The notes under the pieces: generated by a model
Told to the model about the DNA's origin: nothing
Database searches by the model: none
Seen by the model: the letters and a program-made list of their open reading frames with translations, nothing else
In this document: piece after piece, positions 16,998 through 27,027 of the stretch
Position numbering within the stretch: the first letter of the stretch is position 1
Layout of the letters: each line of letters opens with the position of its first letter
Program-made: the position numbers and the translations under genes
Assembly: GCA_003053925.1 (NCBI GenBank)
Contig: QBKD01000001.1
Span: 248,001-312,000, forward strand
DNA: 64,000 nucleotides
From: Microbacteriaceae bacterium MWH-Ta3
Lineage (GTDB): Bacteria; Actinomycetota; Actinomycetes; Actinomycetales; Microbacteriaceae
Reading direction: 5' to 3'

Positions 16998-18005
16998 TTA
17001 TTTCGCAAGCCGACGCAAACGGATCAGGCTGGCGATGACGGCCGTTGCCAAGGACACCGCAATGACCACGAGTGACCACGAGGTTTCAATTTCGGGCAGC
17101 CACTCCACCGGGTGTCCGCCGTTGATGAACGGCAGCTCGTTGGTGTGGAATGCGTGCAGAACGAGCTTTACGCCGATGAACGCAAGAATGACGGCCACAC
17201 CGTGCGCCAGGTAATGCAGTCGGTCGACCAACGCGCCCAACAAGAAGTACAACTGTCGCAGACCCATGAGTGCGAAGACATTGGCGGTGAACACCACGAA
17301 CGCGCTGGTCGTAATGCCAAAAATTGCGGGAATCGAGTCGATGGCGAACAGAAGGTCGGTGACACCCAGCGACAGGAACACCAGGAACACGGGCGTAAAC
17401 ATTCTCTGTCCGTCGACCACGGTGCGCCACTTCGTGCCGTCCCACTCCTGGCTGACCTTCAACGACGCCTGAAGTTTCGCAATCAACGGGTTTCCGTGGT
17501 CTGGGTCGTCTTCGTGACCTACCGACTTGACCTGCTGGATGGCCACCCAGAACAGGAATCCCCCAAAGATATAGAACAGCCAGGTGAAGCTTTCGATGAG
17601 CGTGGCGCCCACCAGAATGAACGCGCCGCGCAGCACGAGCGCAACAATAATTCCCAGCATCAACATTTCTTGCTGGTACTGCTTGGGAACCGAGAATCGC
17701 GCCATGATTAACAGGAACACAAAGAGGTTGTCGACCGACAGGCTGTATTCCGTCAGCCACCCCGCAAGGAACTGGATAGAAATCTCGCCGCCCAGCTGGC
17801 CGGTTGGATCCGCCGAATTTCCGACAAAGAAAATCATGAGCGCAAAAATCAAGGCAAGTACGACATAAAAAACCACCCACATCGTGGCCTCACGGGTGGA
17901 GGGAATGTGCGGGCGGCGGGCGATGACGAACAGGTCCAACAGCAAAATGATGCTGATCACAGCAATGCTCGAAATTTCAAACCAGAGCGGCAACGTCGTG
18001 TCCAT
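16998..18005 (-). CDS. TerC family integral membrane protein
   Basis: The 335-residue protein has about nine membrane segments and the TerC hallmarks: SLSVDNLFVFLLIM with acidic residue in the membrane, and LFAIDSIPAIFGIT late in the protein. Characterised TerC relatives (Alx, MeeF and MeeY types) export manganese or help metallate secreted enzymes. A cytoplasmic loop between about 150 and 200 is polar (KSVGHEDDPDHGNP). It stands alone between leuC and tRNA-Glu. Confidence 0.9.
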   Translation of the reverse strand: MDTTLPLWFEISSIAVISIILLLDLFVIARRPHIPSTREATMWVVFYVVLALIFALMIFFVGNSADPTGQLGGEISIQFLAGWLTEYSLSVDNLFVFLLIMARFSVPKQYQQEMLMLGIIVALVLRGAFILVGATLIESFTWLFYIFGGFLFWVAIQQVKSVGHEDDPDHGNPLIAKLQASLKVSQEWDGTKWRTVVDGQRMFTPVFLVFLSLGVTDLLFAIDSIPAIFGITTSAFVVFTANVFALMGLRQLYFLLGALVDRLHYLAHGVAVILAFIGVKLVLHAFHTNELPFINGGHPVEWLPEIETSWSLVVIAVSLATAVIASLIRLRRLAK

Positions 18006-18060
18006 GCGGTGGCGTCCCTTTCGTCTTCAACAGGTTACCAGCCCGCACTTCACAGGTACG

Positions 18061-18098
18061 AAAAAGCCCCCGACCCTGGGGAAACCAAGGTCGGGGGC
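18061..18098 (-). terminator. Rho-independent terminator after tRNA-Glu
   Basis: On the minus strand a perfect 10-bp GC-rich stem (arms 18089-18098 and 18066-18075) is followed directly by TTTTT. It lies immediately 3' of the tRNA-Glu gene. Confidence 0.85.
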
Positions 18099-18104
18099 GA
18101 TGCG

Positions 18105-18177
18105 TGACCCCAGCGGGATTCGAACCCGCGTTACCGCCGTGAGAGGGCGGCGTACTAGGCCGCTATACGATGGGGCC
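18105..18177 (-). tRNA. tRNA-Glu (anticodon CTC)
   Basis: The 73-nt minus-strand cloverleaf has a 7-bp acceptor stem (one G-U pair), an anticodon stem CCGCC/GGCGG with loop CTCTCAC giving anticodon CTC for GAG codons, and a T arm GCGGG-TTCGAAT-CCCGC. The discriminator is A, and CCA is not encoded. Confidence 0.95.
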
Positions 18178-18239
18178 GTAAAGCAACTCGGCAAGTATGG
18201 CACAGTCGGCACCCCCTGCGCAAACCGAGCGACCCCGCA

Positions 18240-19163
18240 CTACTGCGAAGCAGTGGCAAGCACCGCCAAGGCACCGGGGCGCACCTCGATGTCAAAAGGC
18301 AACGGTCCAATACGTTCGCCATCGGAGTACCCCACCAAACCCGGGGACTCCAGACGGATGCGGCGAGCCAGTCGAATCTCGACTCGCGGGTCCTTCACGT
18401 GTTCACCGGTGAACACCTTGGGGAAGATTCGCAGCAGATCGAAGCGGGACACGGGGCGCACCACCATCACGTCCAACAGGCCGTCATCCCACTTGGCGCT
18501 GGGACAGATCAGCATTCCGCCGCCATAACGACGGTTGTTGGCCACGGTCAACAGCACGCCCTGTTCTTCGGTACGCACGCCATCAAGCGTGAGTATATAG
18601 TGAATAGGTTTCAGCCCGACAAGTTCCAGCAACATGGCAACGATGTAGCGGTTGGGGCCTTTCGGCCAGCGCATATGGTTGGTGCGCTCGTTGACTTTTC
18701 CGTCAAAACCGGCCGACACGGTGGATACGAACCAGCGTTCGATTCCATCGTGCGTCATGACACCCGCATCGATGTGGCGCGCGGGTTTGTCCAACGAGTC
18801 GATGATTGTCGCGATGGCCGCGTCGATGTCACCTTCGGGCATACCCAACATGCCGCAGGCGGTGTCATTTCCCGTTCCACTTGGCATGACACCCAGCGGA
18901 ACGTCGGTTCCCGCGCACGCGTTGGTCCCCAACTGAGCCGTGCCGTCGCCACCCACGACGATCAACGCGTCAATTCCCGCGGCGACAGCCTGCTTCGCTC
19001 CGGCCAAGAGGTGCTCGTAAGAATCAGTTTGGATGACGTCTACGGTTCGCCCCGTCGCTCGCAGCGCCTCGACAAGATGAGGACCAACGTCTTTTCCCTT
19101 GCCTTGGGATGCACTGGGATTGATAGCGACGGCAAGGTGGGAACGGTGGGACGGCGTTGTCAT
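18240..19163 (-). CDS. Diacylglycerol/lipid kinase family protein (YegS-like)
   Basis: From the ATG at 19163 the protein has 307 residues. The catalytic GGDGT motif appears as VVGGDGTAQ near residue 76, followed by MPSGTGNDTA, and the C-terminal beta-sandwich domain follows. Members phosphorylate diacylglycerol or related lipids to recycle them into phosphatidate at the membrane. Substrate specificity cannot be read from the sequence. It is divergent from the glycerate kinase gene. Confidence 0.88.
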   Translation of the reverse strand: MTTPSHRSHLAVAINPSASQGKGKDVGPHLVEALRATGRTVDVIQTDSYEHLLAGAKQAVAAGIDALIVVGGDGTAQLGTNACAGTDVPLGVMPSGTGNDTACGMLGMPEGDIDAAIATIIDSLDKPARHIDAGVMTHDGIERWFVSTVSAGFDGKVNERTNHMRWPKGPNRYIVAMLLELVGLKPIHYILTLDGVRTEEQGVLLTVANNRRYGGGMLICPSAKWDDGLLDVMVVRPVSRFDLLRIFPKVFTGEHVKDPRVEIRLARRIRLESPGLVGYSDGERIGPLPFDIEVRPGALAVLATASQ

Positions 19164-19293
19164 CCCTCGATATTGGCATAAATTTCCCCCGATTCGAGGG
19201 CAAGGCGCGCGACATGGCACACCAGATTCCGAACGCGACACACCGAAGTTTCAGCCTCCCCGATTGAATCCGATAAATATTTATTCTTGGCGC

Positions 19294-20400
19294 ATGAAGG
19301 TGCTCGTTGCCATGAACGCCCTGAAGGGAACGCTAGACACTGTTGCTGCGGGAACGATCATCGCCCGCACGTGGCGAAGCCTTCGACCGGATGATTCAAT
19401 CACGCTTCTCCCCCTCGCCGACGGGGGCGACGGCACGATTGAGGCCGTCATTGCCGCGGGCATGGGAACACTGCATGACGCCGGGAGCGTGACGGGACCT
19501 GATGGCCGCGCCACGAGTTCGGCCTGGGTGGAACTTGTGACCGGCGACGTCCTTGTGGAATTGGCTCTGTGCGGCGGGATTAGCCGCATGAGTGAGCTTG
19601 ATGCCATGAACGCCACGACGCGCGGGCTGGGCGAGACCATCGCGGCGGCCATGCGTCACCGCACGAGCCAGAACTACACCCTGTTCATCGCGCTGGGTGG
19701 GTCGGCCTCGACCGATGCGGGCCTCGGGGCGCTGCGTGCTCTGGGCCTCGAGGCGACAGACGTCAACGGCGCGCCAATCCCCGAGGGCGCCGCAGGCCTC
19801 AGCAGCGTGGCACGCTTGGACCTATCCGCAATGCCCCCCGCGCCTGCGCGAGTCGTTCTGCTGACTGACGTTCGCTCACCCCTACTGGGCCCGCACGGTT
19901 CGATTCGCTTTGCGCCGCAAAAGGGTGCGGCCACCCACGAATTGCCGCTCATCACCGCGGGATTGACGAATTTGGTGGATGTTATGCGCTCCAGCGGACT
20001 TCGCGTCGCCCGCGAGCCGGGTGCAGGCGCCGCAGGAGGCACGGCATTCGGCTTCAGTTCGCTCTGGGGCGCTCGTTATGCGGATCCCTACGATTTTCTG
20101 TTCGGCGCCTTCGGACTGGACCGAATCGTCGCCAGCCATGACCTCGTCATCACCGGAGAAGGTCGCTTTGATTCGTCGTCACTCGCGGGAAAAGCCCCCG
20201 GTCGGATAATCGAGGCTGCTCGGCAGTCAACAGGTGCGACTCACGCAGCGGTGTTGAGCGGCAGCATTGACTGGCAGACCTTTCCGACCGACGTCACGGG
20301 AATCGAACTCGCCGATGCCACCGCACAAATGTGGGCCAAACGAAACCCCATCGAGGCACTAGCGACGGCGACAAAAACGCTGTCGAGACAGTTCGATTGA
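19294..20400 (+). CDS. Glycerate kinase
   Basis: This 368-residue protein belongs to the GlxK/GarK glycerate kinase family, which phosphorylates D-glycerate to 2- or 3-phosphoglycerate. The start at 19294 gives MKVLVAMNALKGTL, the family opening with the conserved lysine. DGGDGTIEA and ALGGSASTDAGLGALRALG are signature segments, and ITGEGRFDSSSLAGKAPG is the conserved C-terminal block. It ends 12 bp before the tRNA-Gln gene on the other strand. Confidence 0.93.
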   Translation: MKVLVAMNALKGTLDTVAAGTIIARTWRSLRPDDSITLLPLADGGDGTIEAVIAAGMGTLHDAGSVTGPDGRATSSAWVELVTGDVLVELALCGGISRMSELDAMNATTRGLGETIAAAMRHRTSQNYTLFIALGGSASTDAGLGALRALGLEATDVNGAPIPEGAAGLSSVARLDLSAMPPAPARVVLLTDVRSPLLGPHGSIRFAPQKGAATHELPLITAGLTNLVDVMRSSGLRVAREPGAGAAGGTAFGFSSLWGARYADPYDFLFGAFGLDRIVASHDLVITGEGRFDSSSLAGKAPGRIIEAARQSTGATHAAVLSGSIDWQTFPTDVTGIELADATAQMWAKRNPIEALATATKTLSRQFD

Positions 20401-20412
20401 GGGACTTTCTTG

Positions 20413-20484
20413 CTGGGGTGCCTGGACTCGAACCAAGAACAAAGGTACCAGAAACCTCCGTGTTGCCAATTACACCACACCCCA
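20413..20484 (-). tRNA. tRNA-Gln (anticodon CTG)
   Basis: The 72-nt cloverleaf has acceptor arms TGGGGTG and CACCCCA (7 bp), a D stem GTGT/ACAC, and an anticodon loop TTCTGGT giving CTG for CAG codons. The T arm is CTTGG-TTCGAGT-CCAGG. The discriminator is G, and CCA is not encoded. Confidence 0.94.
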
Positions 20485-20512
20485 TTGGGCGACTGCGTCG
20501 CGATTTACTACA

Positions 20513-20533
20513 TTACCCCATTGCGCGGGGTAA
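20513..20533 (-). terminator. Possible terminator of the gltX/oxidoreductase unit
   Basis: A perfect 7-bp stem TTACCCC/GGGGTAA with a 7-nt loop lies between the oxidoreductase stop and tRNA-Gln. There is no T-run on the minus strand, so termination is uncertain. Confidence 0.4.
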
Positions 20534-20546
20534 AACGAACCACGGG

Positions 20547-21461
20547 CTACGACAATCCCAACATTGTGCGGTTGATCATCGCCGCCATGCGCTGCCCTGC
20601 ACCCGCCGCAATCATGAGCTGTTCGGGCCCGGGCGGCGTGATGTCGCCCACCGCCCACACTCCGTGAACGCTAGTGCGGCCCTCGTTGTCCACGGCAAGG
20701 AGGCCATCGTGGGTGGTGACCAGATCAAGCCCCGCCGTGAATGCCAAGCTAGGCGTCCACGTGGGTCGCACAAAGATTCCGCGGCGCGGCAGGAAGTCGT
20801 CATCCTCGAATCGCACGCCCGTGAGGAATCCGCCCTGCTCGCCTTCGATATCGCGAATGGCACGAGTGTCGACACGAATGCCGCGCTCGGCAAGGCGCTC
20901 CTGCCACCAGTCCGATACCACATCGGCACCGTTGGTCAACAACACAACGTCCTTCGACCACTGCGACAGCAGAACTGCACGCTCGGCCACGTCATCGGTT
21001 TCGCCGATGAGCGCGATGGGCGACCCCTTGTACTCGTATCCGTCGCATTCCATGCAGGAATGGGCTGACGTGCCGTAGTACTGGCGAAGGCTGGGAATCT
21101 TGGGGAACGATTCCACGAGCCCCGAGGCCAGTACAACGTGCTGCGCCTGGGCAGAAACCGTCTCGCCCGCGCGGGTGGTTCCGGTTACGAGAAAGCCCGT
21201 GCCTTCGGGAACAATCGAGGACACGGTGGCCTGCCAAACCTGGGCCTCGTCATAGGATTCGACTTCTTCACGGCCCATACGCCGGAATTCGAGGGGCGGC
21301 GCGCCATCACGCGTGACAAATCCGTGCGACCGCAACGTGACGGCGTGGCGCGGGCGGTTCGAGTCACAGACGACGACGGTCCGGGCCGCCCTGGCCAGGT
21401 TCAGAGATACGGCGAGGCCAGCGGGCCCAGCCCCAATTACGACCACCTCGACCTGAACCAT
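20547..21461 (-). CDS. Thioredoxin-reductase-like FAD/NAD(P)-binding oxidoreductase
   Basis: The 304-residue flavoprotein opens with an FAD motif, VVVIGAGPAGLAVSLNLARA. It has a redox-active pair CMEC (in AHSCMECDG) where TrxR has CATC, an NAD(P)-binding segment IALIGETDDVAERAV, and the C-terminal FAD motif VWAVGDIT. It resembles the thioredoxin reductase group but may reduce a different partner. Its ATG directly abuts the gltX stop, so it is the distal gene of a gltX transcript. Confidence 0.85.
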   Translation of the reverse strand: MVQVEVVVIGAGPAGLAVSLNLARAARTVVVCDSNRPRHAVTLRSHGFVTRDGAPPLEFRRMGREEVESYDEAQVWQATVSSIVPEGTGFLVTGTTRAGETVSAQAQHVVLASGLVESFPKIPSLRQYYGTSAHSCMECDGYEYKGSPIALIGETDDVAERAVLLSQWSKDVVLLTNGADVVSDWWQERLAERGIRVDTRAIRDIEGEQGGFLTGVRFEDDDFLPRRGIFVRPTWTPSLAFTAGLDLVTTHDGLLAVDNEGRTSVHGVWAVGDITPPGPEQLMIAAGAGQRMAAMINRTMLGLS

Positions 21462-22961
21462 TTAGACCAGCTTTCCTCGAAGTGCATGGATACGTTCCAG
21501 TGACAGATGGCGGCCCAAAACCTCCATGGACTCAAACAGCGGCGGGCTGATGCGACGACCCGAGATGGCCGTGCGCACGGCGCCAAAGGCGCTGCGGGGC
21601 TTGAGCCCCATGCCGTCCAACAATGACTCGCGCAGGGCAGCTTCGATGGTCGCCGTCGACCACACCTCAAGCTCGCTCAGCGCCGCGTGCGCGGCCAGAA
21701 GCACGTCGGGTGCAGCATCGTCGAGGCCCGCCAGAGCGTCTGCGGCAACCTCGAATTCCGAACCCGAAACGAAAAGGAATCGAATCATTTCCGGGATTTC
21801 CGAGAGAACCGTGACGCGTTCGCGAATGTGCGGCGCAATCTCGATCAGGGTCGCCTTCTGCGTCGACGTTGCCGGCGAATCGACAAGGCCAGCGGCGTGC
21901 ATGTAGGGCTCGATGCGTGCGACAAAGTCCTCGAGCGACAGTAAACGGATGTGATCGCCGTTGATGGAATCGGCTTTCTTGAGGTCGAATCGCGCGGGGT
22001 TCGGGTTCACATCGTGAACATCAAACGCGGCCACCATCTCGTCCATCGTGAAGATGTCACGATCATGCGAAATTGACCATCCCAGCAATGACAGGTAGTT
22101 CAGCAGCCCCTCGCGGATGAACCCACGGTCGCGGTGATGGAACAAATTCGATTCGGGATCGCGCTTCGACAGTTTTTTGTTCCCCTCGCCCATAACGTAG
22201 GGCAGGTGGCCAAATCGAGGCACAAAATCGGTGATTCCCACCTCGATGAGTGCGTGGTACAGCGCAATCTGACGCGGCGTGGACGACAGCAGGTCTTCAC
22301 CACGAAGTACGTGCGTGATCCCCATGAGCGCATCGTCAACGGGGTTCACGAAGGTGTACAGCGGCTGACCGTTGGGTCGCACGACAACGAAGTCGGTCGT
22401 CGTTCCGCGCGGGAACGTGATGGGCCCGCGCACGATGTCGTCGAATCCCAGTTCCACGTCCGGAACCCGCAGGCGCAAGGCGGGCTGACGCCCCTCGGCG
22501 CGGAATGCAGCGCGTTCTTCCTCGGTCAAGTGGCGTTCGAAGTTGTCGTACCCCATCTTGGGGTCGCGGCCGGCCGCAACGTTGCGAGCCTCCATTTCGT
22601 CGGGCGTGACATACGACTCGTACAGATGCCCAGTTGCCAACAAGCGCGCGATGATGTCTTGATAAATGTCGGTGCGCTGCGACTGACGATACGGAGCATG
22701 CGGTCCGCCCGTGACGACGCCTTCATCCCAGTCCAGGCCCAACCAGTTCAACGCATCCAGAAGCTGTTCGTAGCTCTCCTCGGAGTCGCGTTCCGCGTCG
22801 GTGTCCTCGATTCGGAACACAAACGTCCCCCCCACATGACGGGCGTACGCCCAATTAAAGAGCGCCGTGCGAATCAAGCCCACATGTGGCGTTCCGGTGG
22901 GCGACGGGCAGAAGCGAACTCGGATATCAGATCCGGTAGCGGTAGTGAAAGGAGTGTCCAT
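21462..22961 (-). CDS. gltX: Glutamate--tRNA ligase
   Basis: GltX charges tRNA with glutamate. The ATG at 22961 gives 499 residues. The class I motifs are [16 protein letters not shown] (HIGH box as HVGL) near residue 20 and KLSKRDPES (KMSKS box). A TAGAAT box lies eight bases before the ATG. The tRNA-Glu gene is about 3.3 kb away on the same strand. Confidence 0.96.
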   Translation of the reverse strand: MDTPFTTATGSDIRVRFCPSPTGTPHVGLIRTALFNWAYARHVGGTFVFRIEDTDAERDSEESYEQLLDALNWLGLDWDEGVVTGGPHAPYRQSQRTDIYQDIIARLLATGHLYESYVTPDEMEARNVAAGRDPKMGYDNFERHLTEEERAAFRAEGRQPALRLRVPDVELGFDDIVRGPITFPRGTTTDFVVVRPNGQPLYTFVNPVDDALMGITHVLRGEDLLSSTPRQIALYHALIEVGITDFVPRFGHLPYVMGEGNKKLSKRDPESNLFHHRDRGFIREGLLNYLSLLGWSISHDRDIFTMDEMVAAFDVHDVNPNPARFDLKKADSINGDHIRLLSLEDFVARIEPYMHAAGLVDSPATSTQKATLIEIAPHIRERVTVLSEIPEMIRFLFVSGSEFEVAADALAGLDDAAPDVLLAAHAALSELEVWSTATIEAALRESLLDGMGLKPRSAFGAVRTAISGRRISPPLFESMEVLGRHLSLERIHALRGKLV

Positions 22962-22969
22962 TTGTCCCA

Positions 22970-22975
22970 ATTCTA
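22970..22975 (-). promoter_or_regulatory. Putative -10 box of gltX
   Basis: TAGAAT on the minus strand lies eight bases before the gltX ATG, so the transcript would have almost no leader. Confidence 0.4.
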
Positions 22976-23001
22976 GACCTCGACCGTAACCCGAGGCGGG
23001 C

Positions 23002-24231
23002 CTAGAAATCGCGGCGATCAGCGAGCGTGCGATGTATGAGCATGAGCATTACGAGGGCAGCACCGACAAACCCAAAGGCGGCGACCGACAAACCGGAGTA
23101 ACCCATGACAGCGACGGCGGGACCCGCAAGCGCACCGGCCAGCGCACCGGACCCGCTCATCACGAGATCACTACGTCCCTGGATGCGCGTCTTGTTCTCG
23201 TCATAGCAGGTTTCGACAACGAGCGTCGATCCCGCGACAGTGTTGGCGCTCCATCCCAGGCCCAGCAGAAACAGCCCGACGATGACCAGCGAGGGAGTTT
23301 CGGCGAATACCGACGTGAACACAAGACTGACACCCATGATGACCTGGCCGAGAACCATGATGCGAACTCGACCCCAACGGTCAGCAGCAATGCCGAAAAG
23401 CGGGGAAAACGCATACATTCCCGCCACGTGCAAGCTGATCGCAAAGCTGCTCGATGCCACGGATTCACCATGGTGTGTCAGGTGCACGGGCGTCATCGAC
23501 ATGACCGCCACCATGGTGGCGTGGCCCAAACCGATTGCCGCAATAATCAGGACAACACTGCGCTGGATGGGCCGGCGCAGTGCGTCCGACGGAACATCGA
23601 CGGCGGGAATCCATTCACGACGCACCGTAAGCGGATCGGGCCGAAGCCCCCACACGTACAGTGCGGCGGCAAGCAATTGCGCGGCAATCGTGTACACAAA
23701 TGGCCCCGTCATGTGTGGCATGCCCAGGGCATCCCCCATAGCCGAACCGATGCCATTGAGGTTGGGGCCAATCACCGCGCCGAGGGTGGTTGCCCACACG
23801 ACGATGGACAAATCCCGTCCGCGGGTGGCGGGTGCTGCAAGGTCTGTCGCGGCAAATCGAGCCTGCAGATTCACGGCACCACCGACGCCCACTAATGACA
23901 GCCCCACCAGGAGCGTCGGCAGGCTTTGGCCACCGCCCGCCGAAATGATGACTAACGCGCCAAACGCGGCGATCAAGGCCCCGGCCGACAGTGCAAATGC
24001 TCGGCCGCGTCTCTGCGCCGCTCGGGCCAAGGGAATTGCGGCAATAGCGGACCCCAAGGTCGACATCGTTGCGGCCATACCCGACCAGGCTTCGCTACCC
24101 GAAATGTGTTCGGCCAAGAGAGCGCCCATTGTCAGGGTTGCGCCTAGGCCCAGTCCCGCCAGAACCTGTCCGATGACCAGAACCCCGCGCGTGCGTCGCT
24201 GCAGGGCAATCAGGTCAACGGTGTCGGTCAC
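23002..24231 (-). CDS. MFS transporter
   Basis: The 409-residue membrane protein has about twelve hydrophobic segments and the layout of a major facilitator superfamily exporter. Examples are [24 protein letters not shown] at the N-terminus, and a mid-loop carrying basic residues ([12 protein letters not shown], about 210). The ATG overlaps the FAH-family stop by 4 bp (ATGA), so the two are co-transcribed. The substrate is not evident; a drug or metabolite exporter is likely. Confidence 0.85.
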   Translation of the reverse strand: MTDTVDLIALQRRTRGVLVIGQVLAGLGLGATLTMGALLAEHISGSEAWSGMAATMSTLGSAIAAIPLARAAQRRGRAFALSAGALIAAFGALVIISAGGGQSLPTLLVGLSLVGVGGAVNLQARFAATDLAAPATRGRDLSIVVWATTLGAVIGPNLNGIGSAMGDALGMPHMTGPFVYTIAAQLLAAALYVWGLRPDPLTVRREWIPAVDVPSDALRRPIQRSVVLIIAAIGLGHATMVAVMSMTPVHLTHHGESVASSSFAISLHVAGMYAFSPLFGIAADRWGRVRIMVLGQVIMGVSLVFTSVFAETPSLVIVGLFLLGLGWSANTVAGSTLVVETCYDENKTRIQGRSDLVMSGSGALAGALAGPAVAVMGYSGLSVAAFGFVGAALVMLMLIHRTLADRRDF

Positions 24232-25001
24232 GGTCGGTCGTCGCGATTTCGTGCGGGATTCGCCAACGTGCCGATTCCCTCGATAGTGATTTCGACGGTT
24301 TGACCGTCGAGGAAACCGCCCAGGCCGGCGGGCGTGCCCGTCAAAATCACATCGCCTGGCAGCAGCGTGAATGCGTTGCTGACGAACGCCATGATTTCCG
24401 CGATGGGGTGAATCATGTCCTTGGTGTTGCCGTGGCGGCGCGGTTCGCCGTCGACAAACGTCGAAATTTCCACGTTCTGCGGGTCAAGGTCGGTTTCGAT
24501 CCACGGCCCAATGGGGCAGAACGTGTCGAACCCCTTGGCACGCGCCCACTGGCCGTCGGCGAACATGACGTCGCGTGCGGACACGTCGTTGCCAATCGTG
24601 TACCCCCACACGGCGTCGCGCCAGTTGTCTTCCGTCAGTCGGTGCGCAACTTTACCCACCACAATCGCTAGTTCGCCCTCGTGCACGATTCGTCCGTCCA
24701 ACGGGGGCAGAACGATGGGGTCACCGGGGCCCACGACGGCCGTCGACGGCTTGAGGAAAATCAGGGGCGACTTCGGACCGTCGTGGTGCATTTCGGCAAC
24801 GTGTTCGGGATAGTTCATCCCCACACACACAACCTTCGAGGGAATGACGGGCGCCAATAGGCGCACCGAATCCAGGGGAATGCGCTCCCCCGTGGTGTCG
24901 TATCCATCAATGAGCGGGTGTCCGACCAACGCGACCACGGCGTCGTCATCGACAATTCCGTAGCGAGGCGCAGCGCCATCGGTAAAACGTGCGATTTTCA
25001 C
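24228..25001 (-). CDS. Fumarylacetoacetate hydrolase family protein
   Basis: This 257-residue enzyme has the FAH fold: VGMNYPEHVAEM, FLKPSTAVVGPGDPIVLP, the metal-binding EGELAIVVGK, and GYTIGNDVSARDVMF. Members act as 2-hydroxyhepta-2,4-diene-1,7-dioate isomerases, acylpyruvases or oxaloacetate tautomerases; the exact reaction is not decided by the sequence. The start is a GTG six bases after TAGAGT, suggesting a leaderless mRNA. It is the first gene of a pair with the MFS exporter. Confidence 0.9.
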   Translation of the reverse strand: MKIARFTDGAAPRYGIVDDDAVVALVGHPLIDGYDTTGERIPLDSVRLLAPVIPSKVVCVGMNYPEHVAEMHHDGPKSPLIFLKPSTAVVGPGDPIVLPPLDGRIVHEGELAIVVGKVAHRLTEDNWRDAVWGYTIGNDVSARDVMFADGQWARAKGFDTFCPIGPWIETDLDPQNVEISTFVDGEPRRHGNTKDMIHPIAEIMAFVSNAFTLLPGDVILTGTPAGLGGFLDGQTVEITIEGIGTLANPARNRDDRP

Positions 25002-25007
25002 TCGTTC

Positions 25008-25013
25008 ACTCTA
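25008..25013 (-). promoter_or_regulatory. Putative -10 box of the FAH/MFS operon
   Basis: TAGAGT on the minus strand lies exactly six bases before the GTG start at 25001, with no Shine-Dalgarno sequence. Confidence 0.4.
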
Positions 25014-25047
25014 TCGATTCGTACGGGCACAAACTTTCCGGACCGAC

Positions 25048-25093
25048 AAAAAAGGCCCTCGCGCGCACATAAGTGCACCATGAGGGCCTTTTT
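25048..25093. terminator. Bidirectional terminator between typA and the FAH gene
   Basis: The arms GGCCCTC and GAGGGCC are flanked by AAAAAA on one side and TTTTT on the other. There is an additional inner stem (GCAC-ATAA-GTGC). It follows the typA stop on the minus strand. Confidence 0.85.
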
Positions 25094-25107
25094 CTGAACT
25101 TTGTGTA

Positions 25108-27018
25108 CTACGACTGGTTCTGCTTCTTCAGGCGCGAAGCGGCACGAGCACGCTCGTTGGCGTCCAGCGCCACCTTGCGAATACGCACCTTTTCGGGTGT
25201 GACCTCGACGCACTCGTCTTCACGCGCGAATTCGAGGCACTCTTCCAGCGACATGTCGCGAGGAGGCGTCATGCGCTCGAGAACATCCGAGGTGGACGAT
25301 CGGATGTTGTTCAGCTGCTTTTCTTTCGTCACGTTGACGTCCATGTCGTCGGCACGTGAGTTCTCGCCGACAACCATGCCCTCGTAGCACTCGTCACCGG
25401 GGTGAACGAAGAAGGACATACGTTCCTGCAGGGCCATCATGGCGAAGGCAGTGGCGACGCCCGAGCGGTCGGACACGATCGAGCCGTTTTGGCGCGTCAC
25501 AATCGAGCCAGCCCAGGGGCCGTAACCATGTGAAATCGCGTTCGCAATACCTGTGCCACGCGTGGTGGTGAGGAACTCGGTGCGGAAACCAATCAGACCG
25601 CGCGAGGGAACGATGAACTCCATGCGAACCCAGCCGGTGCCGTGGTTCTGCATGCCGTCCATGCGCCCCTTGCGGTTCGCCAGAAGCTGCGTTATGGCGC
25701 CGAGGTATTCCTCGGGGACATCAACGGTGAGGTGCTCGAAAGGCTCGTGCTTCTTGCCGTCCACCATCTTGGTCACAACCTGGGGCTTGCCCACGGTCAG
25801 TTCGAAGCCTTCACGGCGCATGTTTTCCACCAGGATGGCGAGCGCGAGTTCGCCACGGCCCTGAACTTCCCAGGCGTCGGGGCGACCGATGTCGACCAGC
25901 TTGACCGAGACGTTACCAATGAGCTCGCGGTCGAGGCGGTCCTTCACCATGCGTGCGGTGAGCTTGTGGCCCTTGACCTTGCCCACGAGAGGCGAGGTGT
26001 TGGTTCCGATGGTCATCGAAATTGCGGGGTCGTCCACCGTGATGACGGGCAGCGCGCGTGCATCGTTGGCGTCGGCGATGGTCTCACCAATGGTGATGTT
26101 TTCGATACCGGCAACGGCGACGATGTCACCGGCGCGGGCCGACTCGGCGGGGATGCGCTCGAGCGCCTTGGTGATCAGAAGCTCGGTGATGCGCACGGAT
26201 TCGACGCTTCCGTCGTGCTTCATCCAGGCGACCGTCTGGCCCTTCTTGATCTCGCCCTGGAAGATACGCAGAAGCGCGATACGGCCCAGGAACGGCGAGG
26301 CGTCGAGGTTGGTGACGTGCGCCTGCAGGGGGTGCTCGTCATCGTAGGTCGGTGCGGGAATGCGGTCGAGGATGGCCTGGAACAGGGGCTCGAGGTCATC
26401 GTTGTCGGGCAATTCACCGTCGGCGGGCTTGTTCCACGAGGCGGCACCAGCGCGGCCCGACGCGTACACGACGGGCAGGTCGAGGATCGCATCGAGGTCG
26501 AGGTCGGGGACCTCGTCGTGCAGGTCCGAAGCCAGACCCAACAGCAGGTCCTGAGTTTCGTGAACGACCTCGTCGATACGAGCATCGGGACGGTCGGTCT
26601 TGTTCACGAGCAAGATCACGGGCAGCTTGGCGGCCAACGCCTTACGCAGAACGAAGCGAGTCTGGGGCAGCGGGCCCTCCGAGGCGTCAACCAGAAGAAC
26701 AACGCCATCCACCATGGACAAACCACGTTCGACCTCGCCACCGAAGTCGGCGTGGCCCGGGGTGTCAATCACGTTAATGGTGATGGGGGTTCCGCTGGCG
26801 TGAATTCCGGAGTACGAGACCGCGGTGTTCTTCGCGAGAATCGTGATGCCCTTTTCGCGCTCAAGGTCGTTCGAGTCCATGACACGGTCTTCAACCGTGC
26901 CGTGCGATGCGAACGATCCCGTCTGGCGCAACATGGCGTCAACGAGCGTGGTCTTGCCGTGGTCAACGTGGGCAACGATTGCCACGTTTCGCAGGTCGGA
27001 GCGGGTGGCAATAGCCAT
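25108..27018 (-). CDS. typA: Translational GTPase TypA/BipA
   Basis: The 636-residue GTPase binds ribosomes and helps 50S assembly and stress translation. G motifs are AHVDHGKTTLVDAML (G1), DTPGHADFGGEV (G3) and NKTDRPDAR (G4). The EF-G-like domains and the BipA C-terminal domain (GIGxAxSHGYGPW region) follow. It is 9 bp downstream of the dppDF-type gene and may share its transcript. Confidence 0.96.
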   Translation of the reverse strand: MAIATRSDLRNVAIVAHVDHGKTTLVDAMLRQTGSFASHGTVEDRVMDSNDLEREKGITILAKNTAVSYSGIHASGTPITINVIDTPGHADFGGEVERGLSMVDGVVLLVDASEGPLPQTRFVLRKALAAKLPVILLVNKTDRPDARIDEVVHETQDLLLGLASDLHDEVPDLDLDAILDLPVVYASGRAGAASWNKPADGELPDNDDLEPLFQAILDRIPAPTYDDEHPLQAHVTNLDASPFLGRIALLRIFQGEIKKGQTVAWMKHDGSVESVRITELLITKALERIPAESARAGDIVAVAGIENITIGETIADANDARALPVITVDDPAISMTIGTNTSPLVGKVKGHKLTARMVKDRLDRELIGNVSVKLVDIGRPDAWEVQGRGELALAILVENMRREGFELTVGKPQVVTKMVDGKKHEPFEHLTVDVPEEYLGAITQLLANRKGRMDGMQNHGTGWVRMEFIVPSRGLIGFRTEFLTTTRGTGIANAISHGYGPWAGSIVTRQNGSIVSDRSGVATAFAMMALQERMSFFVHPGDECYEGMVVGENSRADDMDVNVTKEKQLNNIRSSTSDVLERMTPPRDMSLEECLEFAREDECVEVTPEKVRIRKVALDANERARAASRLKKQNQS

Positions 27019-27027
27019 AGTGAATCC

